Shown: positions 43,196-51,146 of the stretch, in pieces
Layout: every line of letters begins with the position of its first letter
Position numbering within the stretch: the first letter of the stretch is position 1
Assembly (NCBI GenBank): GCA_035606945.1
Contig: DATNDR010000079.1
Location: 151,692 to 215,691, forward strand
Direction of reading: 5' to 3'
Source: GCA-003244245 sp035606945
Lineage (GTDB): Bacteria; Actinomycetota; Actinomycetes; Mycobacteriales; Pseudonocardiaceae
Length of the DNA stretch: 64,000 bases
Position numbers and translations under genes: made by a program
Notes under the pieces: generated by a model
What the model saw: the letters and a program-made list of their open reading frames with translations, nothing else
Databases searched by the model: none
Told to the model about the DNA's origin: nothing

Positions 43196-43339
43196 ATGGC
43201 CTGTCACCTGGGTGGGGAGTTCGGCTACCAGGACGCCGGACCCGTTACCAGCCAGTTCACCGCCACCGAACCGGTTCCCGGCAGCGTGAAGCTGGACGAC
43301 CTCGTGCAGTCGGCCTGGTCGCTCATTCTCCGTGGTTAG
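43196..43339 (+). CDS. Possible 47-residue ORF after gyrB
   Basis: An ATG frame (MACHLGGEFGYQDAG through KLDDLVQSAWSLILRG) fills the gap between gyrB and the convergent TIGR02611 gene, overlapping its end by 17 bases. No Shine-Dalgarno is seen and no family is recognised, so it may be a chance frame or a remnant. Confidence 0.25.
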   Translation: MACHLGGEFGYQDAGPVTSQFTATEPVPGSVKLDDLVQSAWSLILRG

Positions 43340-43832
43340 CCGCGCGCTGGGCAGCTGATCTTCCCATGCCCTCGGTGCGATTGCTGTGCTCGACGGCGTG
43401 GCCGTCGTTATCGTCGCTCTGCCGGAAGCGGCGGTAGCTGTAGACCAGCAGCGCGACGACCACGATGCCGGACACGATCAAGCTGGAGCCGGTCGCCACG
43501 CCGCCGAATGGCAACGACGGCAGCAGGATCCAGACGATCCCGGCCGCGACGAGTGCCAGCCCGCACAACGCCGTGGCGCTGATCCGCAGCGGTGAAGCGA
43601 CACTCTGCTCGGCGGACCGCATCGCCTGTCTGCGCACCGGTGCAGTCATGCGGCGTGCCCACGCATACTCGTTGGCCAGCAGCACCAGACCGCCCAGCAG
43701 GAGCAGCAGTCCTGGCCCGGGCAGGATGAGCAGCCCGACGCCGGCCACGCACAGCGCTAACCCCGCGACGGTGATGAGTATCCGGCGGCCCAGGCCGCCC
43801 TTGTTCTCGCTCCGATGGTGGTCCTGGCCCAC
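43323..43832 (-). CDS. TIGR02611/PGPGW-family transmembrane protein
   Basis: About 169 residues with four hydrophobic segments. LILPGPGLLLLLGGLVLL contains the PGPG motif of this actinobacterial family, followed by NEYAWARRMTAPVRR. Function unknown. GTG 43832 starts GQDHHRSENKGG; the hydrophilic C-terminus is acidic. It is convergent with gyrB and divergent from gyrA. Confidence 0.8.
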   Translation of the reverse strand: MGQDHHRSENKGGLGRRILITVAGLALCVAGVGLLILPGPGLLLLLGGLVLLANEYAWARRMTAPVRRQAMRSAEQSVASPLRISATALCGLALVAAGIVWILLPSLPFGGVATGSSLIVSGIVVVALLVYSYRRFRQSDDNDGHAVEHSNRTEGMGRSAAQRAANHGE

Positions 43833-44034
43833 CGCGCGCCCCCATCCGCAAGGGTTGTCACAGCCGTTCCAGCGGCTGCGGTGGATGGTTACCCCCGATG
43901 CGTTGTGCTTACCCCTGCGACCCGAGCAGGCGACGACCAACGGGGCGCGCGTCCGGGCGGGATGCACGCTGCGTCATCGGTAGACTGGCTTGGTTACGCG
44001 GCCTTTCAATGGCCGCTGAAGGGAACCGAAGCTA

Positions 44035-46548
44035 GTGACGGAGATCACCCTGCCGCCGGACGGAGACCGCGTCGAGCCGGTCGACATCCAGCAGGAGATG
44101 CAGCGTTCCTATATCGACTACGCGATGAGCGTGATCGTCGGACGCGCTTTACCGGATGTCCGGGACGGGCTCAAGCCGGTGCATCGCCGGGTGCTGTACT
44201 CGATGTACGACTCGGGCTTCCGCCCGGACCGCGGTTACGTCAAGTGTGCGCGGGTCGTCGGCGACGTGATGGGCAACTATCACCCGCACGGTGACACCGC
44301 GATCTACGACACCCTGGTGCGGCTGGCTCAGCCATGGTCGATGCGCTACCCGCTGGTCGATGGGCAGGGCAACTTCGGCTCTCCGGGCAACGACCCGGCG
44401 GCCGCGATGAGATACACCGAATGCCGCCTCACGCAGCTCGCGATGGAGATGCTGGCCGATATCGACAAGGAGACCGTCGATTTCGAGCCGAACTACGACG
44501 GACGCACCCAGCAGCCCGTGGTGCTGCCGTCGCGAATCCCGAACCTGCTGGTCAACGGCAGCTCTGGAATCGCAGTCGGGATGGCGACGAACATCCCGCC
44601 GCACAATCTGCGCGAAGTCAGCTCAGGTGTGGTCTACCTACTGGAACATCCCGACGTCGACGACGACACCCTGCTCGACGCGCTGGTCGAGCGGATCAAG
44701 GGACCGGATTTCCCGACCCGCGGATTGATCGTCGGCACCGACGGCATTGCCGATGCCTACCGCACCGGCCGCGGCTCGATCCGGATGCGCGGCGTGGTGG
44801 AAGTCGAGGAGGATACCCGGGGCCGCGCGACCCTGGTGATCACCGAGCTGCCCTACCAGGTCAACCCGGACCACTTCATCGAGTCGATCGCGGCGCTGTC
44901 CCGGGACGCCAGACTGGCCGGCATCGCCGAGATCAACGACGAGTCCAGCGACCGGATCGGCATGCGCATCGTGATCACGCTCAAGCGCGACGCGGTCGCC
45001 AAGGTGGTGCTCAACAACCTCTACAAGCACACCCAGCTGCAGCACTCGTTCGGCGTCAACATGCTGGCGATCGTCGAGGGCGTGCCCCGCACGCTGCGGC
45101 TGGACCAGGTTATCCGGCACTACGTGCGCCACCAGCTCGACGTCATCGTCCGGCGGACCCGCTACCTGCTACGCAAGGCCGAGGAACGCGCCCACCTGCT
45201 GCGCGGCCTCGTCAAGGCATTGGACATGCTCGACGAGGTGATCGCGCTGATCCGCCGGTCTCCCACGGTGGACGACGCACGCACCGGGTTGATGCAGCTG
45301 CTCGACGTCGATGAGATCCAGGCCAACTACGTGCTGGAAACCCAGCTACGCAGGCTGGCCGCGATGGAACGGCAGAAGGTTATCGACGACCTCGCCGAAC
45401 TCGAGCGGGAGATCGCCGACTACCTGGACATCCTGGACAAGCCCGAGCGGCAGCGAACCATCGTGCGCGACGAGCTGACCGAGATCGTGGACAAGCACGG
45501 CGACGACCGGCGCACCCGGATCACCGGGTACGACGGCGAGGTGTCCAACGAGGACCTGATCGCCGTCGAGGACGTCGTCGTGACGATCACCCGAACCGGT
45601 TACGCCAAGCGCACCCGCACCGACCTGTACCGGGCGCAGAAGCGCGGCGGCAAGGGCGTGATGGGTGCGGGGCTGAAAACAGACGACATTGTGGCGCACT
45701 TCTTCGTCTGCTCCACGCACGACTGGATCCTGTTCTTCACCAACAAGGGCCGGGTGTACCGGGCGAAGGCCTACGAGCTGCCCGAGGCCAACCGCAACGC
45801 ACGCGGCCAGCACGTGGCGAACCTGCTCGCCTTCCAGCCCGACGAGCAGATCGCCCAGGTGATGCAGATCAAGGATTACACCGCCGCGCCGTACCTGGTG
45901 CTGGCCACCCGTGATGGACTGGTCAAGAAGAGCAAATTGACCGATTTCGATTCCAACCGCTCCGGTGGGCTGATCGGCATCAACCTGCGCGAAGGCGACG
46001 AGCTGGTCGGCGCGGTGCTGTGTGCCGCCGATGACGACCTGCTGCTGGTCTCGGCCCACGGCCAGTCGATCCGGTTCTCCGCCACCGATGAAGCGCTGCG
46101 CCCGATGGGGCGGGCCACCTCGGGCGTCTACGGCATGCGTTTCAACGACGGTGACGAGCTGCTGTCCATCGCGGTGGTGCAACCCGGATTGTTCGTTCTG
46201 GTCGCGACTGCAGGTGGGTACGCCAAGCGGACCCCGATCGTCGATTATCCGGTGCAGGGTCGTGGCGGCAAGGGCGTGTTGACCATCCAGGACGACCGTC
46301 GGCGTGGCAAGCTCGTCGGGGCGCTCGTCGTCGACATCGATGACGAGCTGTACGCCATCACCTCCACCGGTGGGGTCATCCGAACCACTGCCAAAGAGGT
46401 GCGCAAGGCGGGCCGGCAGACCAAAGGGGTGCGCTTGATGAATCTCGGTGAAGGGGCGAGTCTGGTGGCTGTCGCACGCAACGCCGAAGAGGCCGGCGAC
46501 TCCGACGCAGCAGCAGCCGGCGGTGCCCCGACGGGAGGTGATTCGTGA
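44035..46548 (+). CDS. gyrA: DNA gyrase subunit A
   Basis: An 837-residue breakage-reunion subunit. GRALPDVRDGLKPVHRRVLY, catalytic Tyr in AAAMRYTECRLT, and six C-terminal beta-pinwheel blades, with the GyrA box QKRGGKGV. The quinolone-binding region reads HPHGDTAIYDTLVRLAQ: Thr at the position of E. coli Ser83, Asp at 87. The start is GTG 44035. The stop overlaps the DUF3566 gene (GTGA). Confidence 0.98.
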   Translation: MTEITLPPDGDRVEPVDIQQEMQRSYIDYAMSVIVGRALPDVRDGLKPVHRRVLYSMYDSGFRPDRGYVKCARVVGDVMGNYHPHGDTAIYDTLVRLAQPWSMRYPLVDGQGNFGSPGNDPAAAMRYTECRLTQLAMEMLADIDKETVDFEPNYDGRTQQPVVLPSRIPNLLVNGSSGIAVGMATNIPPHNLREVSSGVVYLLEHPDVDDDTLLDALVERIKGPDFPTRGLIVGTDGIADAYRTGRGSIRMRGVVEVEEDTRGRATLVITELPYQVNPDHFIESIAALSRDARLAGIAEINDESSDRIGMRIVITLKRDAVAKVVLNNLYKHTQLQHSFGVNMLAIVEGVPRTLRLDQVIRHYVRHQLDVIVRRTRYLLRKAEERAHLLRGLVKALDMLDEVIALIRRSPTVDDARTGLMQLLDVDEIQANYVLETQLRRLAAMERQKVIDDLAELEREIADYLDILDKPERQRTIVRDELTEIVDKHGDDRRTRITGYDGEVSNEDLIAVEDVVVTITRTGYAKRTRTDLYRAQKRGGKGVMGAGLKTDDIVAHFFVCSTHDWILFFTNKGRVYRAKAYELPEANRNARGQHVANLLAFQPDEQIAQVMQIKDYTAAPYLVLATRDGLVKKSKLTDFDSNRSGGLIGINLREGDELVGAVLCAADDDLLLVSAHGQSIRFSATDEALRPMGRATSGVYGMRFNDGDELLSIAVVQPGLFVLVATAGGYAKRTPIVDYPVQGRGGKGVLTIQDDRRRGKLVGALVVDIDDELYAITSTGGVIRTTAKEVRKAGRQTKGVRLMNLGEGASLVAVARNAEEAGDSDAAAAGGAPTGGDS

Positions 46549-47336
46549 CCAGGCCCGAGAACGCCGAACAAACGAAAGCTCCCCCTGTTCTCGGCGATGA
46601 GTCTGTCCCGGACGATTCGTCGGCCAACGGCGCGGCAACCTCAGCTCCCCGCCAGCGGCAAGGTTCTACACCGGGTGACGCGGATCCCAAGACAGTCTCG
46701 CTGCAAGTCGGGGCACCGGAACACGCCCGTGGTGGAATTCGGGACCAGGCTGACCGGCAGCCGGCAGGCGGCCGCGCGTATGGCTTCACACCCGGCGTCG
46801 GCCCGCCAGTAAGCGGCAACGCGACCAGACACGTGCCATCGGGTTCAGTCAGCGGCTCCAAGGACCACAGCGGCGGTACGGACTTCTCACCGTCCACCGT
46901 GCGCGTCGGCGGATACACCCCTCCAGAGCGGGTGGAGCCCGCCGCGCCGACCGCTGCGTCCCGCTCGGTCCGGGTCCCGCGGCAGACGAGCCTGCAGCTG
47001 CGGCGGCTCGATCCATGGTCGGTGCTCAAGATCTCGCTGGTGCTGTCGTGCTGCGGGTTCCTGGTCTGGCTGGTAGCGGTCGGCGTGCTCTACGGCGTAC
47101 TGGCAGGGATGGGGGTGTGGGACCAGATCAACGGCACCTACTCCGACCTGACCTCGGTGAACAACCCTCAGGTGACCGAGTTGGTCAGCGGTGGGCGGGT
47201 GTTCGGGGCGGCCTTCGTGATCGGCTTGGTGAACATCGTGTTGATGACCGCGCTGGCCACCGTTGGTTCGTTGGTCTACAACGTTGCTGCGGACTTCGTC
47301 GGCGGCATCGAGGTCACCCTGTCTGAGCCGGACTGA
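46545..47336 (+). CDS. DUF3566 transmembrane protein
   Basis: A 263-residue protein: a long disordered N-terminal region (Pro, Gly, Ser) and a C-terminal DUF3566 domain (RRLDPWSVLKISLVLSCCGF, AGMGVWDQINGTYSDLT) with two membrane helices. Always downstream of gyrA in actinobacteria; function unknown, though proposed links to envelope or division exist. GTG 46545 overlaps the gyrA stop. Confidence 0.92.
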   Translation: MTRPENAEQTKAPPVLGDESVPDDSSANGAATSAPRQRQGSTPGDADPKTVSLQVGAPEHARGGIRDQADRQPAGGRAYGFTPGVGPPVSGNATRHVPSGSVSGSKDHSGGTDFSPSTVRVGGYTPPERVEPAAPTAASRSVRVPRQTSLQLRRLDPWSVLKISLVLSCCGFLVWLVAVGVLYGVLAGMGVWDQINGTYSDLTSVNNPQVTELVSGGRVFGAAFVIGLVNIVLMTALATVGSLVYNVAADFVGGIEVTLSEPD

Positions 47337-47399
47337 TTCAGCTCTGCACGCGAGTTGGGCGGTGTCGTGACGGTGCGGTAACCTCGCCGGGTCGTGCGG

Positions 47400-47473
47400 G
47401 GGCCTATAGCTCAGTCGGTTAGAGCGCATCCCTGATAAGGATGAGGTCGCTGGTTCAAGTCCAGCTAGGCCCA
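47400..47473 (+). tRNA. tRNA-Ile (GAT)
   Basis: A 74-base cloverleaf: acceptor GGGCCTA/TAGGCCC, D-arm AGCTCAGTCGG, anticodon GAT at 47434-47436, T-loop GGTTCAAGTCC, discriminator A. CCA is not encoded. Its position after gyrA-DUF3566 is typical. Confidence 0.97.
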
Positions 47474-47510
47474 CTGGAGAACAACCATCGTGGCAAGGAG
47501 GCGATCCGTC

Positions 47511-47630
47511 GTGAAGAAGATGGTCATGCTGTTGCTCGTCGGTCTGGTTGCATTGATCCTCGTCCAGCGTCAGCGTTCAGCCAAGGCAGAGGCCGACCTC
47601 TGGCGTGAGGCCACCACACCAGGCATCTGA
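47511..47630 (+). CDS. DLW-39 family protein
   Basis: A 39-residue peptide: an N-terminal membrane helix (KKMVMLLLVGLVALILV), a basic turn and the EADLW motif that names the family. The GTG at 47511 follows AGGAGG. It lies between the tRNA-Ile and tRNA-Ala genes, as in other actinobacteria. Function unknown. Confidence 0.9.
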   Translation: MKKMVMLLLVGLVALILVQRQRSAKAEADLWREATTPGI

Positions 47631-47663
47631 GTCGCCGCTGGGCACCCGACGCGCCTGGGAACC

Positions 47664-47736
47664 GGGGACGTAGCTCAACTGGTAGAGCACCGCCTTTGCA
47701 AGGCGGGGGTTGAGGGTTCGAGTCCCTTCGTCTCCA
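47664..47736 (+). tRNA. tRNA-Ala (TGC)
   Basis: A 73-base cloverleaf: acceptor GGGGACG/CGTCTCC (with a G-T pair), D-arm AGCTCAACTGG, anticodon TGC at 47697-47699, T-loop GGTTCGAGTCC, discriminator A. Confidence 0.97.
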
Positions 47737-47787
47737 CGAAGTTTGCCAGTCGCAGCTGTGATCGGTTCTGTTCTGTGGACGCGGGTA

Positions 47788-48024
47788 TCAGTCGTTGTCC
47801 GGCATGTACTGGTCGTTCTCATAGTAATCGAGGAGGTCGGTAAACGTCGGGTAGTCGTAGGTGACCAGCTCGTCGCCCTCCCATTTGGCGCCTAGCTCCT
47901 CGGCCCACTCCAGGTCGTTAAGACCGGGCGGCGCCTCTCCGGACCAGCGGAATGGCACCATCGGGTTGAATTTGTCACGGCGGGCCAGGACTACCCGTTC
48001 GCCCTCTTGTTTCGGCGCTGTCAC
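47788..48024 (-). CDS. Small acidic protein of unknown function
   Basis: A 78-residue acidic protein (RDKFNPMVPFRWSGEAPPGL, then LLDYYENDQYMPDND). GTG 48024 lies 8 bases after a TACGAT -10 box, suggesting a leaderless mRNA. The family is not recognised. Confidence 0.65.
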   Translation of the reverse strand: MTAPKQEGERVVLARRDKFNPMVPFRWSGEAPPGLNDLEWAEELGAKWEGDELVTYDYPTFTDLLDYYENDQYMPDND

Positions 48025-48142
48025 GGCCGCCGATCGTACTCCCCGGGGCGCGGTGAGGGGATACGGTTAGTGGCTGGTTTCACCGTCTGCGGGGTATGCC
48101 AGCTTGACCCAGACGCGGCCATACCAATGGCTATACCACCAG

Positions 48143-48637
48143 TCAGCGCAGGGCGGTCGGGTCTGTTGGGACGCGTCCGTCGCTGCGCTGCTCGAGGGTG
48201 GCACGTAGCCGCACGGTGGTGCCCTCAGCGGTGGGATGCAGCTGGACGTCGCCCGTCAGCGTGCGCATCATTGCCAGGCCGCGGCCTCGGTAGCCCGGTT
48301 CGCCGGGGGGAGGGCGCCAGCGGCCGTGGTCGGTGATGGTGATCAGTAGCTGGTCCTGGTCGCGCCGGGCCGCCAGGCGCATCACCGGGTTGGGATGGTC
48401 GGGGTGGTAGGCGTGTTCGACCACGTTGGCCAGCGCTTCATAGACCGCCATGGTGAGGTCGTCGATCAGGTCGGCAGGGGCACCGAGGGCGCGCAGCCAC
48501 TGCCGCACCCGCACCCGTAGCCGGCGCGCGTTGTCAGCGTTGGCCTCGATGGTCACCTCGAGCGGCTGGCTGGTCGTGATGGCGTTTCTCCCGACCCGTG
48601 CCGGGGGCAAGACCGACCCAGCCCACGCGGAAAGCAT
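48143..48637 (-). CDS. Anti-sigma factor-type ATP-binding protein (RsbW-like)
   Basis: About 164 residues of the GHKL fold: N box VYEALANVVEHAYH, G1 ITDHGRWRPP, G2 GYRGRGLAMM. Such serine kinases bind sigma factors or STAS antagonists. ATG 48637 has GGCGGA upstream. It is divergent from the STAS gene at 49020. A second homologue lies at 61023. Confidence 0.87.
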   Translation of the reverse strand: MLSAWAGSVLPPARVGRNAITTSQPLEVTIEANADNARRLRVRVRQWLRALGAPADLIDDLTMAVYEALANVVEHAYHPDHPNPVMRLAARRDQDQLLITITDHGRWRPPPGEPGYRGRGLAMMRTLTGDVQLHPTAEGTTVRLRATLEQRSDGRVPTDPTALR

Positions 48638-49019
48638 GACGGTCCGCCCTGTGGTCTGTCGTCTGTGGGTGAGAACACCCTGGTAGCTGTGGATACCCCG
48701 TGAGACCGCATCGCACACCTGCCGGATTACCTCGTCGCCGCAGGACGGCTGGGCTGGTAGGCGGCTACCATGGCGGGTAGCGGTTAGGCAGCCAGCCGCT
48801 TTCCTCAGCACATGCTGATCGGGGAGCGCTGCTACCGCTTGTGCCGATGGTGTCCCGTCGCGGTGTCGGGCGTATCGGCGTCTCCTGGTGGTGAAACGTC
48901 TAGGAGGAGCGCGTCGGGTGTGCGTGAAACAGCAGCACCGTGACTCCCAACAGCGGTCCAGGCCGCAGGCCGCACTCACCGAGCCTCGCTCGAACGGGCG
49001 GTGGCAAGGACGGCAGGCA

Positions 49020-49364
49020 TTGACGGTGACAGCCCTGCCCTGCTCCGCGGATAACGTGTTGGTGCTGCAGTTATCTGGTGACATCGACCTGTGCACCGTG
49101 GAGCGCTTGCGGGAGTATCTGGACGGCCACCTATCCGGCGCCTATCGCGGGATGGTGCTGGACTGCGCTGAGGTGTCGTTTCTGGCCGCCTGCGGGATCG
49201 GTCTGCTGGTCGAAATCGTCGACCGAGCCCGCCTCGCACAGGTGCAGATCCGGCTGGTTGCCCAGAGTCGAGCGGTGCTGCGCGCCTTGCAGGTGACCGG
49301 AGTCAACGAGCTCGTGCCAAGGGCTGACACGGTCGACGAGGCGGTAGCGCTGTGCACGATTTGA
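49020..49364 (+). CDS. STAS-domain anti-anti-sigma-like protein
   Basis: About 114 residues with a complete STAS fold: LQLSGDIDLCTVERLREYL, then VLDCAEVSFLAACGIGLLVE. In SpoIIAA-type proteins the phosphorylated serine lies in a DSSG motif; here it is AACG, so phosphorylation by the neighbouring ATPase may be impossible. TTG 49020 or GTG 49026 is the likely start; the frame continues upstream to 48888. Confidence 0.85.
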   Translation: MTVTALPCSADNVLVLQLSGDIDLCTVERLREYLDGHLSGAYRGMVLDCAEVSFLAACGIGLLVEIVDRARLAQVQIRLVAQSRAVLRALQVTGVNELVPRADTVDEAVALCTI

Positions 49365-49440
49365 GTGCGCAGCGCCGCAAGGTCAACCGGAGTATCATGT
49401 CCGTCGGCGCATACGAGGCTGGGCTCGCAAGGAGGCTGGG

Positions 49441-49614
49441 ATGACGCACTACAGCGAAGGGACCGTGCTCACCTGCGCGCATGAGGGATGTGACTGCCGG
49501 GTTCACATCGATAAGGAATGCCACTGCTCGACCGACGGCCGGTACATGTGCGCTTGCGGTGCACCCTTGGTCGAGGTCGATGGCACCAGCAGCACGCAAG
49601 CGAGCGCCGGATAA
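49441..49614 (+). CDS. Metallothionein
   Basis: A 57-residue peptide with seven Cys (12, 17, 19, 27, 29, 37, 39) and four His, in the order TCAHEGCDCRVHIDKECHC, then YMCACGAP. The arrangement matches small bacterial metallothioneins, which bind Zn, Cu or Cd. ATG 49441 follows AAGGAGG by about six bases. Confidence 0.88.
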   Translation: MTHYSEGTVLTCAHEGCDCRVHIDKECHCSTDGRYMCACGAPLVEVDGTSSTQASAG

Positions 49615-49663
49615 CGTCAGAGTTGGTGATCATAGGGGCGCTGCGGTAGCCGGGAGAACGCGA

Positions 49664-50197
49664 TCAACCCTGGGGCGGATCCCAATGAGTGGGCACTCTG
49701 CGCATTGTCCCGTCGCAGGCGCACGGCTCGGTGTTCATCGTGCGGGACTTCTGATGTGAGGTTGACGCTACCGGTGCCGGCGGCGAGAAGTCCCGCTCGG
49801 GATCAGGCGCTGGTTCGGTGATGGGCGCCGGAGCGTGCGCTACTGGGATGGGTTGCGGCTGCACGGGAGTCCGGACAACCGCCGGACGGATCGCCGGCTG
49901 CTGGCGTACCGGTGCGGGAGCTGACGCGATCGGTTGCTTCACCACCTCAGGCTGGTGGATAGCGACAGGTTGGGGCGCGGGATCGGGTTGCTGCGCTGGG
50001 GCAGGCTGCGGGGCCGGGACTGGCTGGGGCACCAGGTTCGGTTGCTGCGTCCCGGCATGCTGATCGACCGGGTTCGCCTGAGGCACGAGTGGATCAGCCG
50101 GCGGGGCGGAGAATGCCCCCGCGGTGATCCCCGTCAACACCAGGACAGTCGCGCCGCTCGCCACCAGAGCCACCACGGTGTTACGCAAACTGAGCAC
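49664..50197 (-). CDS. Secreted Pro/Gln-rich protein
   Basis: About 177 residues. A signal peptide (TVVALVASGATVLVLTGITA) is followed by about 100 residues of PQP, PAP and HQP-type repeats, and a short C-terminal part with two Cys (TEPCACDGTMRRVPTHW). GTG 50197 lies just after GGGGGGA; TTG 50209 is also in frame. It may be a cell-wall spacer or surface protein. No family is recognised. Confidence 0.65.
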   Translation of the reverse strand: MLSLRNTVVALVASGATVLVLTGITAGAFSAPPADPLVPQANPVDQHAGTQQPNLVPQPVPAPQPAPAQQPDPAPQPVAIHQPEVVKQPIASAPAPVRQQPAIRPAVVRTPVQPQPIPVAHAPAPITEPAPDPERDFSPPAPVASTSHQKSRTMNTEPCACDGTMRRVPTHWDPPQG

Positions 50198-50345
50198 AAT
50201 TCCCCCCAAGCTTTACCAACTCGCGTACCTCTCCCATAGCGATAGCAGACCACGTTCCGTTAGCACGCGGGCGGAAATTCACGACGTGTCTAACGGCGTG
50301 ACGAACTGCAACTTAGTACATGAGAGAGCGAAGTAGGCTGCCTGC

Positions 50346-51131
50346 GTGCAGCTACTCGAGTGGAACGCCTCCGCCTACGACCAACTGCCGCTGCCACATC
50401 AGCGGTGGGGCCGCCAAGCGATTCGCCGGTTACAGCTGGCCGGCGATGAAACCGTCATGGAGCTCGGCTGCGGCACGGGTCGTGACGCCGAGCTGCTCCT
50501 CGATGCGCTCCCGAACGGTCGGGTGGTCGCCGTCGATGGGTCCGAACAGATGCTGGCCCAGCTACGCCACCGGCTGGCAGGCCGGATGGACCGGGTCACC
50601 GTGGTGCGGGCCGACCTGCGCCAAAGCCCACGCCAACCGGGGCTCTTCGATGAGCCGGTGGATGCCGTGCTGAGTGTGGCGACCCTGCACTGGCTGCCCG
50701 ACCATGATGTGGTCTTCCAGACCGTCGCGGCCTCGCTGCGCCCAGGCGGTCGATTCGTGGCTGAGGCGGGCGGGACTGGCAACATCGAGCGAGTGCGCGT
50801 GGCCCTTCGCACCGTCGATGGCAGCGGTGGCAGCAGCGACGGGGATGGCGGGCAGTTGTGGAACTTCGCCGGGATCGAGGAGACCACCCGCCGGCTGCAG
50901 CGAGCCGGGTTCACCGATATCACCGTCGAACTCGTGCCCGACTCCGCGGTCCTGGAACGCGGTGAGCAGTTCGAGGCGTACCTGGCCACCGTGATACTCG
51001 CTGCTCAACTGCGCGACCTGCCGGCGCACCAGCGTCAACCCTTCGTGCGTGCGGTCGCTCGGGAACTGGATGAACCGGTTGTCGATTACGTGCGCCTGCA
51101 GATCGACGCGACGCGCGCCTCACTGCCGTAG
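50346..51131 (+). CDS. SAM-dependent methyltransferase
   Basis: A 261-residue class I methyltransferase similar to trans-aconitate 2-methyltransferase. Motif I VMELGCGTGRDAELLL, acidic post-I VVAVDGSEQM, and ATLHWLPDHDVVF. Substrate unknown. GTG 50346 follows TAGGCT by six bases (leaderless). The SpoIIE-like gene follows after 15 bases. Confidence 0.88.
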   Translation: MQLLEWNASAYDQLPLPHQRWGRQAIRRLQLAGDETVMELGCGTGRDAELLLDALPNGRVVAVDGSEQMLAQLRHRLAGRMDRVTVVRADLRQSPRQPGLFDEPVDAVLSVATLHWLPDHDVVFQTVAASLRPGGRFVAEAGGTGNIERVRVALRTVDGSGGSSDGDGGQLWNFAGIEETTRRLQRAGFTDITVELVPDSAVLERGEQFEAYLATVILAAQLRDLPAHQRQPFVRAVARELDEPVVDYVRLQIDATRASLP

Positions 51132-51146
51132 CCCTAAACTTGGCGG

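Noticed and set aside
41050..43197. 715-codon minus-strand frame opposite gyrB
   Set aside because: gyrB motifs are unambiguous on the plus strand; the opposite frame has no domain and exists because of codon bias.
45346..46638. 430-codon minus-strand frame opposite gyrA
   Set aside because: Complete overlap with the gyrA C-terminal domain and no motif of its own.
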